From: Dromiciops gliroides
Taxonomy: Eukaryota; Chordata; Mammalia; Microbiotheria; Microbiotheriidae
Length of the DNA: 64,000 nt
Assembly: GCF_019393635.1 (NCBI RefSeq)
Contig: NC_057863.1
Coordinates: 642,603,306 to 642,667,305, forward strand
Reading direction: 5' to 3'
Shown here piece by piece: positions 51,000 to 62,655 of this stretch. Within the stretch, counting starts at the first letter, position 1, and each line of letters starts with the position of its first letter. The notes under the pieces are model-generated. The model had not been told where the DNA came from and made no database searches. It was given only the letters and a program-made list of their open reading frames with translations. The translations under genes were made by a program, and so were the position numbers.

Positions 51000-51580
51000 G
51001 ATACTGAAACCCCCAAGAGGGAAGAGTTGGGAAGGATGGGGGAGAAGAGGCGGGTCATCGCTGCCCTTGGAGACTTGCGGGGGAAGGGGCTTCCAGGGAG
51101 CATAGGGAGAGGATGACTGACCTTGGCACACAGCCTCCCATCATACCCCCGGAGGTGCCTCCTCTGCCCTTGGTGCCCGGCCCACCTTCACCGGCCTATG
51201 GGAGTTGGGGGGGAGGGGCCTCATCTCAGGTAAGTCCCGGGGCTTTCCCTAGGTCGGTCGCCCCTCCTAGGGATGGTTTCCATAGTGATTACAGGGGGGC
51301 TTAGGGACTTCCCATCATCTAATCCCACTCCTCCCTGTCCAGAGGAGCTGCTCCGCAGGAATTCCTGGACCAGAGTGGGCAGGGGCTGGACTGGCAGCCC
51401 TATTCAAAGGCCCTTGCGCTGCTACCTTTCGTGGCAGCCCCTCAAGCCCCTCGTCCTCGCGAGGGGGTGGGGTGGGTGCTGCAAAGGCTCCATTTTACAG
51501 GGAAGGGAACAAACTCGGGAGAAGGGAAAGCGATTTTTCTGAGCCGCCCAGTGAGGGTGGGGGCGGGCCTTGGCCGCGCT
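51000..51580. other. GC-rich unique sequence after DYRK1B
   Basis: No gene recognised. Short open frames only, G/C-biased. Confidence 0.35.
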
Positions 51581-51584
51581 CCAG

Positions 51585-51802
51585 CCAATCAGGGTCCCTG
51601 CCCGGGTGAGAGCAGGGTGTTCCTGGCGTCCTCTTGGAATCTTCGAAGGACACAGGCCGCCAATCAGTGTCTCACTTTCTCTCAGAGGTCCAATCGCCCG
51701 GCCAGGTGGGAAAGGGAGGGTGGGGAAAAGCTGGGCTAGAGGGATTGGCTGCTGCAGGTTGTGCGCGTGAGAGGGAGCAGCTTCAAAGTAACCGTGGATT
51801 GG
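51585..51802. promoter_or_regulatory. Cluster of five CCAAT boxes, orphan promoter candidate
   Basis: CCAAT at 51585-51589, 51660-51664, 51690-51694 and inverted (ATTGG) at 51744-51748 and 51798-51802, several in the NF-Y context CCAATCA or GATTGGCTG. Flanks are CpG-rich. No known gene starts here. Confidence 0.5.
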
Positions 51803-52890
51803 CTGGAACAGGCGGGATACGTGGACGGGGCGGGTTCTCGCCCCGGCTGCCAGCCCCTCCCTGCGCCCGGGCCTTCCCGGCTATCCCGCGCATGCCCAGA
51901 AGGGCCTGGAAATCCCGAGGAGACCCTTGGGGTGGAACCTCCTCGTCCCGCCCCGATCGGGAGACCCGGGCCCACGCGGCCGGGGCGTCCTGAGCGTGAA
52001 CCCTTCCCCCCGCCTTGCGGTGCTTCAGCTTCTCCATCTGTAAAAGGGCAACCACAGCGGCCGCCTCCCAGGACCTGTGAGAATCCAATCTTCGTAGCGT
52101 CTTGGAGCCTCCGTTGTCACGTTCTCCTGGGACTCCTCCACGCCCACACTTTGGGGCGTCCTAGTTCAAACCCCTTCCCTGCGCCTCAGTTTCCCCATTC
52201 GTCCCACGAAGGTCATCCTTCCCGCCCTGGGGGGGCACCTAGGGTGGGTGGAGGGCGCCCGGTCACGCGGGCAAGGCCTTCCCTGGGCGCCCCCCACCCA
52301 AGTCGGGATCCCCTTGCACACCTGCCCTCCCACGGCCTCTTCCAACGCAGCAATGCCCCGTGCTCGTGTGCCAGTATTAAAGGACTGTATTAAGACCCAC
52401 GGCCCCATGTCCACCGGCACACCAACCGAGAAGGGGCTGCGGGCGCGTCTCCACTGCCCGCCACCATCCTTTCATAACTGTCCAGTGGGCGTCGCCCAGT
52501 ATGAAAGGTAACAATGTTGACAGGCCGGGGCTTGGGGGGAGGGACACTTCAAAAGCCTCCCCACCCATATCGCGGCCGTATCCAAAAACATCTTTCCCAG
52601 CCCTGGAGTCCCGAGAGAGGGGCCGCGAGCTTCAGCGCCGACACCCCGGCGTCACGGGGCCATTGGGACCATCGCCACGCTGAGGGGTGTCTACACTTGG
52701 GACTCTCCCCACCCCACCCCTGGAATCCCTTCGGGATCAGGAAATCTGTTTTGTTTGGGGGCAGTTCTCTCCTCTGTGCGCTCCTCCTCTTAACCTTCCT
52801 CCCCAAGCCTCCACAACAAATCCTCGCTTGGTTCGATTTCGAATTGGGTTGTTTTCTCCAATAAATTCTGTGTTCGGCCCTCCATTATCC
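51803..52890 (+). other. CpG-rich stretch ending in AATAAA; possible non-coding transcript
   Basis: Follows the CCAAT cluster. AATAAA at 52860-52865 is followed by a GT-rich motif (tctgtgttcgg). A 210-codon open frame (51761-52393) is Pro/Arg/Gly-rich with no domain, so I do not call a protein. A single-exon transcript is a guess. Confidence 0.3.
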
Positions 52891-52914
52891 ATTTAATTTA
52901 AGACTGAGGTTCAG

Positions 52915-53062
52915 GAGCAACTAGGTGGCGCAGTGGATAGAGCACCGACCCTGGAGTCAGGAGGACCTGAGTTCAAATTCTGCCTCAGACACTTAACACT
53001 TACTAGCTGTGTGACCCTGGGCAAGTCACTTAACCCCAATTGCCTCACTAAAAAAAAAAAAA
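52915..53062 (+). repeat. CORE-SINE
   Basis: Head slightly diverged (aggagcaactagg). Tail CACT-A(13). Weak flanks gaggttca / caggttca. Confidence 0.88.
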
Positions 53063-53439
53063 GACAGGTTCATCTGCTGCCCCTCCTTCATGCTTGTAGG
53101 CTTTTCTCATTCACTCTAATCATGACATATAGCAAGCTCCATCCCCTCTCTCCTCCTTTCCACACTTACCTCCTCCTCATCTACCCTCCCTTCTCTTTCT
53201 TGACTTCAAACTCTCAAAACAGAACTCTCACCACCACCACCCCCAACCTGTTTTCCTCAATTTCCTTGAAGACATCAAGGTTCTAAAGGGACATTGGTTT
53301 CCTCTACAGAACGTTAGCACTGTATCATCATACAAGCTCTTTGGGTTACTCAAATACCTTTCCAGGTTTCTCTGGACTCTTGTGTTTACATTCCAGAATT
53401 CCTACTCATCTCTGGTCTTTGCCACAAAAATGCTAGCAA

Positions 53440-54300
53440 TCATCCACTCATCCCCTGTAGGATTATAATATTTTGCAAGGTAAGTTATTCTTGGTTGTAA
53501 GCCTATCTCTTTTGCCTTTAGGAATCTCTTACAACAAAATCTCGATATTTAGTAGAAGGTACCAGGTCTTTTGAGCTATAGAGGATAGTTCCATGTGCTT
53601 ACATTCGTTTTGTTTTTTAAACTCAGGAGTTCTGCATTTGGCCATGATATTTATGGGAGCCTTCCTTTTGGGGTCTTTTTTAGGAGATAATGGGTGGAAT
53701 CTTTCTACCTTCACTTTGCTCTCAGCTTCTAATCTAGGCAGCTTTCACACTAATGATTTCTTGAAATACAGTGTCTAGGCTTTTTTTTAATCATGGTTTT
53801 CAGGGAGTTCAATGATTCATTTTCATTATCTTTAGTGAAATTATTGGTTGTTTCTAAGATTTGTCCTTTCTCCTACTCATTTTATTTTTTCGAGGGGCAG
53901 TAAGGGTTAAGTGACTTGCCCAGGGTCACGCAGCTAGTGTCAAAGTGTCTGAGGCCGCCTTTGAAATCAGGTCCTTCTGAATCCAGGGCCAGTGCTTTAT
54001 CTACTTCGCCACCTAGCTGCCTAAGTCCAATGATTCTTAATTATCTCTACTTGTTTCAAATCAATTTTTATAACAAATATCTTAAATTTTCTTCTATTTC
54101 TTCATGGAGATCTAATATTTCTTGCTCTTTCAGAATCATTTATTTCTTTTTGGAAAACTAGAATACTCATTTTCAGGAACTTCATTTCTTAGGTAACATT
54201 TGATATTTTCTCTTCTAAGCTACTTATTTTATTCACCTTCTAATTTTTCCTCCAGAACTTTTACTTTTTTTTTACTCATGTTTAATTTCTCAGCTATTCA
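53440..54300 (-). repeat. Probable L1 5' half, antisense, split by a SINE
   Basis: Reads gttattcttggttgtaagcc ... aatcatggttttcagggagt ... atttcttcatggagatctaa, a familiar order for marsupial L1 in reverse. Diverged and non-coding. Confidence 0.5.
53889..54021 (-). repeat. CORE-SINE, diverged
   Basis: Lies inside the L1-like block. The flanks tcaatgattc / ccaatgattc look like the target duplication. Confidence 0.8.
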
Positions 54301-54318
54301 TGCAGTTCGGGGGTTCTT

Positions 54319-54467
54319 TTTTTTTTTTTTTAGTGTGGCATTTGGGGTTAAGTGACTTGCCTAGGGTCACACAGCTAGTAAGTGTTAAGTGTCTGAGGCC
54401 AGATTTGAACTCAGGTACTCCTGACTCCAGGGCCGGTGCTCTATCCACTACACCACCTAGCTGCCCC
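54319..54467 (-). repeat. CORE-SINE
   Basis: Flanks cagttcgggggttctt (54303-54318) and cagttcggaggttctt (54468-54483). Confidence 0.94.
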
Positions 54468-54593
54468 CAGTTCGGAGGTTCTTATCTTGGGGTCCATGAA
54501 CTTTAAAAATATATATATTTTGATAACTATTTTAATATATTGGGGTTTGGGGAAATCCTCTTTATTTTATACATTTTAAAACAATTGTGAGAA

Positions 54594-54730
54594 TAGGGCG
54601 ACTAGGTGGCGCCATAATGGATAGAGTGCACCACCTAAAGTCAGGAAGATCTTCAGACACTTCCTATCTGTGTGACCCTGAGCAAGTCACCTCACCTCGG
54701 TTTCCTCATCTGTAAAATGAGTTGGACAGA
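54594..54730 (+). repeat. MAR1-type SINE, partial
   Basis: gggcgactaggtggcgccat, ctaaagtcaggaagatcttc, cctcatctgtaaaatgagtt. Shortened relative of 62.31 kb. Confidence 0.8.
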
Positions 54731-54869
54731 GAGAGAGAAAGAAAGGAAGGAAAAAGGAAGTCCATTTTTCCTTCCAGTCCCTACTTGCAGTTGTGATGGT
54801 AGTAACTTATTCCTGTTCTTGGGGTGGGAATCTTTTCATTTGTTTTTGCAAGGGCCTAAAATTCTAACT

Positions 54870-55330
54870 GTGATGTCTAAAATCTAATGAGTGGTCGGCT
54901 TAAATGAGAAAATATATAGCACCAATCTTTGGGCATTAAGTATTTATTAAAGTATATTAGGGGTTAGTAAAGAGAAACACATGGATAAAGTATCCCCAGT
55001 CTACCTGTCCCTGCTGCCTCTGCCGCCCAAGTCCGGAGACCCTCCCCCTTCTCCCAGAAGCCCCCTGTCAAACAGGAAGCTCCAAGCTAATTGGCTGGTA
55101 ACTTTGACACAACGTGGATGCCAAGTCACATGCTTTCTCCTCATGGTGGAGCTTCCCTGCAATATCTCTCTCAGCGTGTTGGTAGCACTCTCATTCTCAC
55201 ATTATAGTGGTTGGTGTTTTCTCTGATTTACTCATCTTTCCAGCTTTAATTCCTAAACTGGAGCTTTGTCCCAAGGCCAGCCTTTGCCCGCTGCTGCTCG
55301 TTGGGTGGGATAGTTGGTCTCCCCCTGATT
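54870..55330. repeat. Unclassified repeat related to 30.2 kb insertion, possible LTR-type fossil
   Basis: Shares gggcattaagtatttattaa and aagctaattggctgg with 30.29-30.53 kb in the same order. No coding part seen; borders unclear. Confidence 0.4.
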
Positions 55331-55682
55331 CTGTGCTGGCCTTCTTTTCGTGGGGTTAGCCCCCACACACACCCCCCGGATCTTTGAGGTTCCTAGGACT
55401 AAATGACTCATTAGAGTCCTCTCAGAATCTCAAGACAGAATGTTCAGGCCTTCAGAGCCCTGGGCTGGGGCTGCCCCTCAGTGCTCACTGATTTGGCCAT
55501 TTCCTGGGGCCATGTTCAAGGGAACCCTCAGCTCACCTGCCTTCTGTTTCAGAATTTTGCTGGAGGGGCCCCTTTGCCTAATGCCTTTGGGCTTTGAGCT
55601 GAATTTTTTGTCCAATTCTGGGATGAAAAAAGTCATTTACTATAAATGCTCATTGATCATAATAATCTTGATCATAATAATT

Positions 55683-55920
55683 GTTGTTCAGTCATGTCTG
55701 ACTCTTTATGACCATATTTAGAATTTTCTTGGCCAAGATACTGGAATGGTTTGCCATTTCCTTCTCCAATACATTTTAAAGATGAGAAACTGAGGTAAAC
55801 AGTGTTAGGTGACTTGCCCAGGGTCACACAGCTAGAAAGTGTCTGAAGCCAGATTTTAACTCAGATGAATCTTCACATCTCCAGGCCCAGCATTCTGTCC
55901 ACTGCACCACCTAGCTGCTC
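55683..55920 (-). repeat. MAR1-type long CORE-SINE
   Basis: Complete order: tcagtcatgtctgactcttt, gtttgccatttccttctcca, gacttgcccagggtcacaca, ctgcaccacctagctgctc. Confidence 0.9.
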
Positions 55921-56092
55921 TAATAATAATAGTAACTAGCATTTATATAGTGCCTACTTTCTACCAGCACTTTACAGTTGTTAACTAATTTGATTTTCAC
56001 AACAACCCTAGGAAGTAGGTGCTATTAATAAACCCATTTTACAAATGAGGAAACTGAGGTAGGCAGAGATTGAATAATAATAGCAATAGCAG
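55921..56092 (-). repeat. MIR-type SINE fragment
   Basis: tagcatttatatagtgccta, ttcacaacaaccctaggaag and acaaatgaggaaactgaggt. Confidence 0.7.
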
Positions 56093-56202
56093 GGGATGGC
56101 TAGGTGGTACAATGGATAAAGCACCAGCCCTGGTTTCAGGATAACCTGAGTTCAAATCTGGCCTCAGACACTTGACACTTATGAGCTGTGTGACCAAAAA
56201 AA
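56093..56202 (+). repeat. CORE-SINE lacking the end of its core
   Basis: Jumps from gagctgtgtgacc directly to the A tail, missing the usual CTGGGCAAG to GCCCC part. Flanks aataataatagcaatagc / aataataatagtaatagc. Confidence 0.88.
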
Positions 56203-56236
56203 AAAAATAATAATAATAATAGTAATAGCTAACATC

Positions 56237-56391
56237 TTTTTTTTGGGGGGGGGAGGGTGAGGCAATTGGGGTTAAGTGACTTGCCCAGGGTCACACAGCT
56301 AGTAAGTGTCAAGTGTCTGAGGCTAGATTTGAACTCAGGTCCTCCTGAATCCAGGGCTGGTGCTTTATCTACTGCTATCTAGCTGCCCCCA
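56237..56391 (-). repeat. CORE-SINE
   Basis: Antisense copy with a G-run at the tail border. No clear flanks. Confidence 0.9.
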
Positions 56392-56559
56392 GAACTATGA
56401 TCTTGACACTTTCCAGAGAGCCTGCCCACAATTTGATTCACCATTCCACAATCAATAGAAATCTAGTTTATTTCCAGTTGTTTGCTATACAAAAAAAGGG
56501 GGGAGCTACTGTCCATATTTGTGGTATATAGGGCTTTTCATTATTGATATTTGTGGGGC

Positions 56560-57480
56560 ATACGCCAGAGAGGATTCTCTGACAGTGTTAGTGCCTCCTA
56601 TGTGCCCGTGCACTTGCTAAGCACTGAGGATACAAAGAGGGGGGGAAAAACCTACTTTCAAAGAATTCACATTCAACAGGGGAAATAACATGCAGACAAC
56701 TATGTATCAACAAGCTTCAGCCCAGATATAAGTTGGAGAGAGGGAAGGCATCACTAGCATTGCCCGGGATTGGGAAAGGGTTTGGGGTTGGGTTTTTTTT
56801 GTTTGTTTGTTTTTTTGCAGAAGGGGCTACTTAAGCTGAAACAAGGCAACAGAAATTAGAGAATTTAGGAAAGGGCAGAGCCAGTGAAACCCTCAGAAAA
56901 GCAAGATGAAGAATTATGTGTGGCCTAAATATTAAAAGTCACAGGGGTGGGGGGCAGCTAGGTGGCGCAGTGGGATAAAGCACTGGCTCTGGATTCAGGA
57001 GGACCTGAGTTCAAATCTAGCCTCAGACACTTGACACTTACTAGCTGTGTGACCCTGGGCAAGTCACTTAACCCCCATTGCCCAGCCAAAAAAAAAAAAG
57101 TCACAAGGGTAGGCATTGGACCTGTGATTTCACTGGTATAGAGGACTTGCAGGTGAGGAACCTCCGTCAGTGCTAGTGGACACCTTCTCTGCAGAGAAGT
57201 TTAGTTCTGGAAAGTTGTTTGGGAACACTGACAGGTGACTTGACCAGATTCACCTAAGTGTAGGTGTCAGAGGCAGGACTCCAAGTCTTCATGACGTTGC
57301 CTTTTGTTAAAGGTGACATCATAACAAAAGAAGAGAAGCAGATTCGGTTCCTTTCACAGCTGTGGCAAAGGGAAGAATCCTTGGCCAAAAAAGGGGCTGG
57401 AGGTGGTGACATAGGATAAGGTCATGAAGCTTTTCCACAAAATTAGCACAACTAAGATAAGAAGGAAAGCTATCATCTGG
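56560..57480 (-). repeat. Antisense L2/MIR remains split by a SINE
   Basis: cctcctatgtgcccgtgcac, acctactttcaaagaattca and the following intergenic blocks fit a decayed antisense L2. Weak. Confidence 0.45.
56951..57098 (+). repeat. CORE-SINE
   Basis: GCCCAGCC tail. Flanks aaaagtcacaggggt / aaaagtcacaagggt. Confidence 0.93.
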
Positions 57481-57516
57481 GAAAAAACATTGACAGCAAT
57501 TATCCCTGATTATCCT

Positions 57517-57666
57517 TTTTTTTTTTTTAAGTGAGGCTATTGGGGTTAAGTGACTTGCCCAGGGTCACACAGCTAGTAAGTGTTAAGTGTCTGAGGTCGG
57601 ATTTGAACTCAGGTACTCCTGACTCCAGGGCTGGTGCTCTATCCACTGTGCCACCTAGCTGCCCCC
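57517..57666 (-). repeat. CORE-SINE
   Basis: Flanked by cctgattatc on both sides. Confidence 0.93.
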
Positions 57667-57753
57667 CTGATTATCTATCTATATGGAACTAAGACAAATA
57701 CATAAGGCCAAAACCCATTACCCAATGGATAGTAGTCAAGGAATAATAAATAG

Positions 57754-57884
57754 TCTTTTTTTTTTTTTTGCGGGGCAGTGAGGGTTAAGTGACTTACCTA
57801 GGGTCACACAGCTAGTGTCAAGTGAACTCAGGTCCTCCTGAATCCAAGGCTGGTGCTTTATCCACTGTGCCACCTAGCTGTTCC
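57754..57884 (-). repeat. CORE-SINE with internal deletion
   Basis: The segment between gctagtgtcaagtg and aactcaggtcctcc is shortened by about 20 bp relative to full copies. Confidence 0.88.
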
Positions 57885-58480
57885 TCCACATACACTTTTA
57901 AGTTTAATCTGGGTTTTTAACGTTTCCTCCATCACTTGCCAGTGGATCCCCACCTCTGTGCTGTGAAGGAGGGGGTTTCTTTCCTTATTTCCTTTTCCAA
58001 AGGTTCGTTGGTTTTTCTGTTACTCAGGCTTCAACCTCCTTTTAGCAATCATTTCATTTGCACTGCTTTAATCATCTTTTTAATTGGCTTACTTTACTAT
58101 ATATCCATTCACAAAATCTCCCTGTGGTTCCTGAATTTCTCACAGATTACAAGATTTACAGCTGGTAGGTGCTTAGAGATCATTTAGTCTAACCTTCATT
58201 TTACAAGGCAGACAGCCAAGGGGAATGAATTCCCCATAGTCCCATGGTTAGCAGTAGCAGAGCCAAGGTTGGAAAAACATTCCAGGAAGGACTTCCTGCT
58301 TATGAAAGACCGGAAGGGCATGGGGAAGCCCCTCATGTCTCTGGATAGAGTTATGTTCAGTGAACCGTCAAAACTCTCTCCTTGTTGGACTGGGCTAAGC
58401 TACTAGGGCAGAGACAGACCCAGAAGAGTCATTTTATCAGACAAAAAGGATCTCCTATTCCTCAGTCGGGGCAGAATAAG
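57885..58480. other. Unassigned, with MIR-like piece near 58150-58290
   Basis: No exon recognised. tagagatcatttagtctaac and ggtgcttagagatc-like strings suggest an old MIR. Confidence 0.35.
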
Positions 58481-58489
58481 GAACACACA

Positions 58490-60330
58490 CAGAAAACTAT
58501 ACACAATCAATAAACATTTAGAACCTACTATGCGGCAGGAACTGTGCTGGAGATACAAAAAGGGGCAAAAGACAGTCCCTGCCTTCACAGAGCTTATGCT
58601 CTGATGGGGGAAGGGACAAGATGCAAATATATTCAGAGCAATCTATATACAGGATAAAAAGGAAATCATTCAGAGAAGGAAGACACCAGAATTAAGGGGT
58701 TGAGGAACGCTTCCTATAGCAGGTGGGATTTTAGTTGGGAAGGCAAGAGGCAGAAATGAGGAGGGGGAGGACATCCTGGGCGTGGGGAGCAGCCACATCC
58801 AGAGCCAAAAGATGGGGGAATCTTGTTTCTGGAGCACCCAGGAAGCCAGTGTCACTGGATGGAAGAGCCCATGGTAGGAGTGAGGTATAAGAAGACTAGC
58901 AAGGTAAGAGGGGGCTGGGTTCTAAAGGGTGTCAAATGTCAAATGAAGATTTTTGTATTTGATCCTGGAGGTAACAGAAAGACATTAGAGTTTATGATGT
59001 GGGTGTGTGTGTGGGGGGGGTGACATGGTTGGAAAATCACTTTAATGGATGAATGAAAGATGGCTTGAAGTGGGGTGTGACCTGAGGCAGACAGACCCAC
59101 CAACAGCTACTGCAGTAGTCGAGTGTGAAGTGGTGAGACCAGGGTGGAGGAAGTGTCAGAGAGAAGGGAGTGTATTTGAAAGATGCTGCAAAGGTGGAAT
59201 CAACAAGCCTTGGCACCAGTGTTGGGTATGGGAGGTAAGAAAGAGTGGGGAATCCAGGACAACTCCTCCTTTGGGAGCCTGAGGGACTGGGACAAGGGGG
59301 TTGCCTTCTACAGTAATAAAGAAGGTAGGATTGGAGAAGGGTTTAGAGGGAAAGGGAATGAGTTCTGTTTTGGACGTGTTGAGTTTCAGATGTCTGCTGG
59401 ACCTCCATTTTGAGATGTCTGAAAGGTATTGGGAAACGCAAGATGAGAGGTCAGCAGACATTTCAGGTAAGGAAGGTAGATTTGAGAATCATCCTCATAA
59501 AGATCATTAAATCCATGGGAGCTGATGAGATCCCCAGGTGAAGTAGTATCGATGAAGAAAAGCAGAGGTCCCAGAACAGACCCCTGAAGGACACCTGTGG
59601 TCAGAGGGCATATTCTGGAGGAGGCTCCATCAAAGGAGACAGAGGAGGAGCAGTCAGAGAGGGAGGAGGAGAACAATAGTGTCAAAGTCTGCAGAGAGGT
59701 CAACAGGAATGAGGTCTGAGAAAAGGCTGTTGGATTTGACAAGGAAGAGTCACTTTGGATTGAGGAATGTCAGTGGGATAAGGTCAGAAGTTGGATTGTA
59801 AGAGTTTAAGAAAGGAAAGAGGAGAGAGGGTAGAGGCACCTATTGTAGATGCCTTGTTGAAGAGTTACAAAGGTCAAAAGAGATATAGGATAGGGCAATT
59901 GGGTGGCACAGTGGATAAAGCACTGGCCCTGGATTCAGGAGGACCTGAGTTCAAATCCGGCTTCAGACACTTGAACCTTACTAGCTGTGTGACCCTGGGC
60001 AAGTCACTTAACCCTCACTGCTCTGCAAAAAAAAAAAAAAAAAAAAAAGATATAGAATGAGAGCAGGAAAGGAAGGTTTTTCAAGATGGGGGAGACATGG
60101 ACATGTTTGTAGGCAGGAGGGAACTAGCCAGTAGATAGGGAGAAATAGAAAAGAAGTGAAAGATGGGGGTGACAGAGGGGGCAGTCGGCTGGAGACAGAT
60201 GGAATAGGGTCACTTGAACAGGTAGAAAAGTTGGCCTTGATAAGGAATAAGGCCACGGCATCATGTGAAATGGATGAAGGAGGCATCTGATAGGAGATGA
60301 GGTAGAGGGGAGAAATGGGAGCCCACAGAG
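58490..60330 (-). repeat. Long antisense L2 LINE with RT remnants
   Basis: The longest L2 copy here. On the minus strand, 59740-59390 encodes [19 protein letters not shown], the L2 reverse-transcriptase [13 protein letters not shown] motif, and 59460-59160 encodes [13 protein letters not shown]. The 3' part reaches to about 58490. Interrupted by frame changes and by the SINE at 59895. Confidence 0.8.
59895..60048 (+). repeat. CORE-SINE in the L2
   Basis: Head diverged (gggcaattgggtgg), A21 tail, flanks aagagatatagga / aaaagatatagaa. Confidence 0.9.
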
Positions 60331-60365
60331 AATGGTCTCAATTTTTTTCTATAAGTTCGAACTCC

Positions 60366-60516
60366 GGGGCAGCTAGGTGGCGCAGTGGATAGAGCACCGG
60401 CCCTGGATTCAGGAGTACCTGAGTTCAAATCCGGCCTCAGACACTTAACATTTACTAGCTGGGTGACCCTGGGCAAGTCCCTTAACCCCAATTGCCTCAC
60501 TTTAAAAAAAAAACCA
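60366..60516 (+). repeat. CORE-SINE
   Basis: AATTGCCTCACT tail. Flanks ataagttcgaactc / ataagttcaaactc. Confidence 0.93.
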
Positions 60517-60639
60517 AACATAAGTTCAAACTCAGGCTGTTTCTTCCTTCCCTGGGTGATGGACGGCTTACCACAAAAATGCTTATGTAGAGAGTAGTTG
60601 TCAGTCAGTGTAGGAAATATGGACAAGGACTTTTTTTTA

Positions 60640-61665
60640 TTTAATACAATTTTTTCAGTTACGAATTATCTCCTTCCCTCCCCCACCCATTGAGAAGTCA
60701 GGAAGCATGATGCCTATTCTACATGTGGAGTCATACAAAACATTGCCACATTAGCCACATTACAGAAAGGCAAGAAAAGTTTTAAAAGAGAGAAAAAATA
60801 TGCTTCAATCTGCAGTCAGAGTTCTCTCTCTGAAGGTAGATAGCGTTTTTTCAAAATGAGTCCATTAGAATTATTGTGGATCATTGTATCGGAGTAACTG
60901 TCTTTCATAGTTTATCATTGATGGTTACAATATTTCTATTACTGTGTAGATGGCTCTCCTGGTTCTGCTCACTTCACTTTGCATTAGCTCATATGAGTCT
61001 TCATTTTTCTGAAATCCGCTTGCTCATAGTTTCCCCTAGCACAATAGTTTTCCAGCACAATCAAATACCACATCTTATTCAGCCATTCCCCAATTGATGA
61101 GCATCCTCTCAATTTCCGATTCTTTGCCATCACACACACAAAAAAGCTGCTATATAAATATTTTTGTCCTCAGGTCTTCTTTTTCTTTCATCTCTTTGGG
61201 GTAAAGAACTAGTAGAGATAATGCTAGGTCAAAAGGAATGCACAGTTTTATAGCCTTTTGGGCATAGTTCCAAATTGCTCTCCAGAATGGTTGGATCAGT
61301 TCACAACTCTACCAACAGTGAATTAGTGTCCCTATTTTCTGACATCCCCTCCAGAATTTGTCATTTTCCTTTTTTGGTCACCAGCCCATCTGGTAGGTTT
61401 GTGGTGGCACCTCAGAGTTGGTTGGATTTCTCTAACAGTAATTTAGAGAGGCAGCTAGGTGGTGCAGTGGATAGAGCAGGAGGACCTGAGTTCAAATCCA
61501 GCCTCAGACAGTTGATACTTACTAGCTGTGTGACCCTGGGCAAGTCACTTGACCCCAATTGCCTCACCAAAAACAAAAAGTGATTTAGAACATTTTTTTA
61601 TATGACTATAGGTAGCTTTGATTTCTTCTTCTGAAAACCGTTTTGAACAGGGAAATCTGATCAAT
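60640..61665 (-). repeat. L1 3' part, antisense
   Basis: catttcctaa-type start, then gttcagccattccccaattg-like sequence (ttcagccattccccaattga at about 61079), agttccaaattgctctccag and atggttggatcagttcacaa, the usual reverse of a marsupial L1 ORF2 end and 3' UTR. A SINE splits it at 61448. Confidence 0.75.
61448..61577 (+). repeat. CORE-SINE with internal deletion
   Basis: Lacks about 15-18 bp between agagca and ggaggacctg. Flanks agtaatttaga / agtgatttaga. Confidence 0.9.
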
Positions 61666-61919
61666 TCCATTTGTCAACTCTGGGTCCCAATGTTCAATTC
61701 CAACACCAGCTTTTCCTGACTTCCCAGCCCCTTCCAGCTGTTAGGTGGTTCAGTGATGGAATGGATAGACACTGGATCCCTTCTTTTCCTACCGGGATAG
61801 ACTCCTCTCACTTCATTGTCATGTACCAGAAGCCTCTTTCATATGCAAAATCACTTCAACTCTGGAACTCCTCCCTCATCAGTCTCCCCACCCCCTTCCT
61901 GTTGTATATTATCTTTACC

Positions 61920-62240
61920 TACTACATTGTAAGGCTCTTGAGGGAAGGATTGTCTTTTGCCTTTTTTGGTACCTCTGGTGCTTAGCACAGTGCCTGGCAC
62001 AAACAAATGTTTATCAACTGACTAATGGGAAGACCTAAGTTAGAATCTGCCCTCTGACACTTACATATGTAACTCTGGGTGAGTCATTGACCTGCTGTCT
62101 GCCTCAGTTCCTTCATCTGCAAAATGGAGGTGATAATAGCACCTATCTCCCAGGGTTGTTGTGAGGAGAAAATGAGATGAGATTTGTAAAGTGCTTAGCA
62201 AATTTTAAATTGCTATGTAAATGTACTTATAATAAGTTTG
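61920..62240 (+). repeat. Old L2/MIR pieces
   Basis: aaggctcttgagggaaggat ... tgcttagcacagtgcctggc, then a MIR body (cctcagttccttcatctgca, ggttgttgtgaggagaaaat). Confidence 0.7.
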
Positions 62241-62307
62241 TTCCCCTTTTAGTCATCAACAAATGTACAAGTCAGTCAACAAATATTTATTGAGGGCCTA
62301 CTATGTG

Positions 62308-62511
62308 CTGGCCAGCTAGGTGGTGCAGTGGATACCTAAAGTCAGGAAAGATTCCTCTTCCTGCGTTCAAATCTGGTCTCAGGCACTTCCTCACTATGTG
62401 ACCCTGGGGAAGTCACTTCACCCTATTTCCCTCAGTTTCCTCATCTGTCAAATGAACTGGAGAAGGAAATGGTAAACTGCTCCAGTATCTTTGCCAAGAA
62501 AGCCCCAAATG
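62308..62511 (+). repeat. MAR1-type long CORE-SINE
   Basis: cagctaggtggtgcagtgga to tccagtatctttgccaagaa. Sense counterpart of 37.28 and 55.68 kb. The next SINE landed in its 3' part. Confidence 0.88.
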
Positions 62512-62655
62512 AGGGCAGCTAGGTGGCACAGTGGATAAAGCACCTGCCCTGGATTCAGGAGGACCTGAGTTCAAATCCAGCCTCAGACACTTGACACTTA
62601 CTAGCTGTGCGACCCTGGGCAAGTCACTTAACCCTCATTACCCCTCAAAAACAAA
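62512..62655 (+). repeat. CORE-SINE
   Basis: ATTACCCCTC tail class with AAACAAAC tail. Sits directly after the MAR1-type element. Confidence 0.92.

Noticed and set aside
51761-52393. 210-codon open frame after DYRK1B
   Set aside because: Pro/Arg/Gly composition follows from GC-rich CpG sequence; no domain seen and several overlapping frames are equally open.
59156-59742. Minus-strand open frames with reverse-transcriptase motifs as a host gene
   Set aside because: They are pieces of an antisense L2 LINE.
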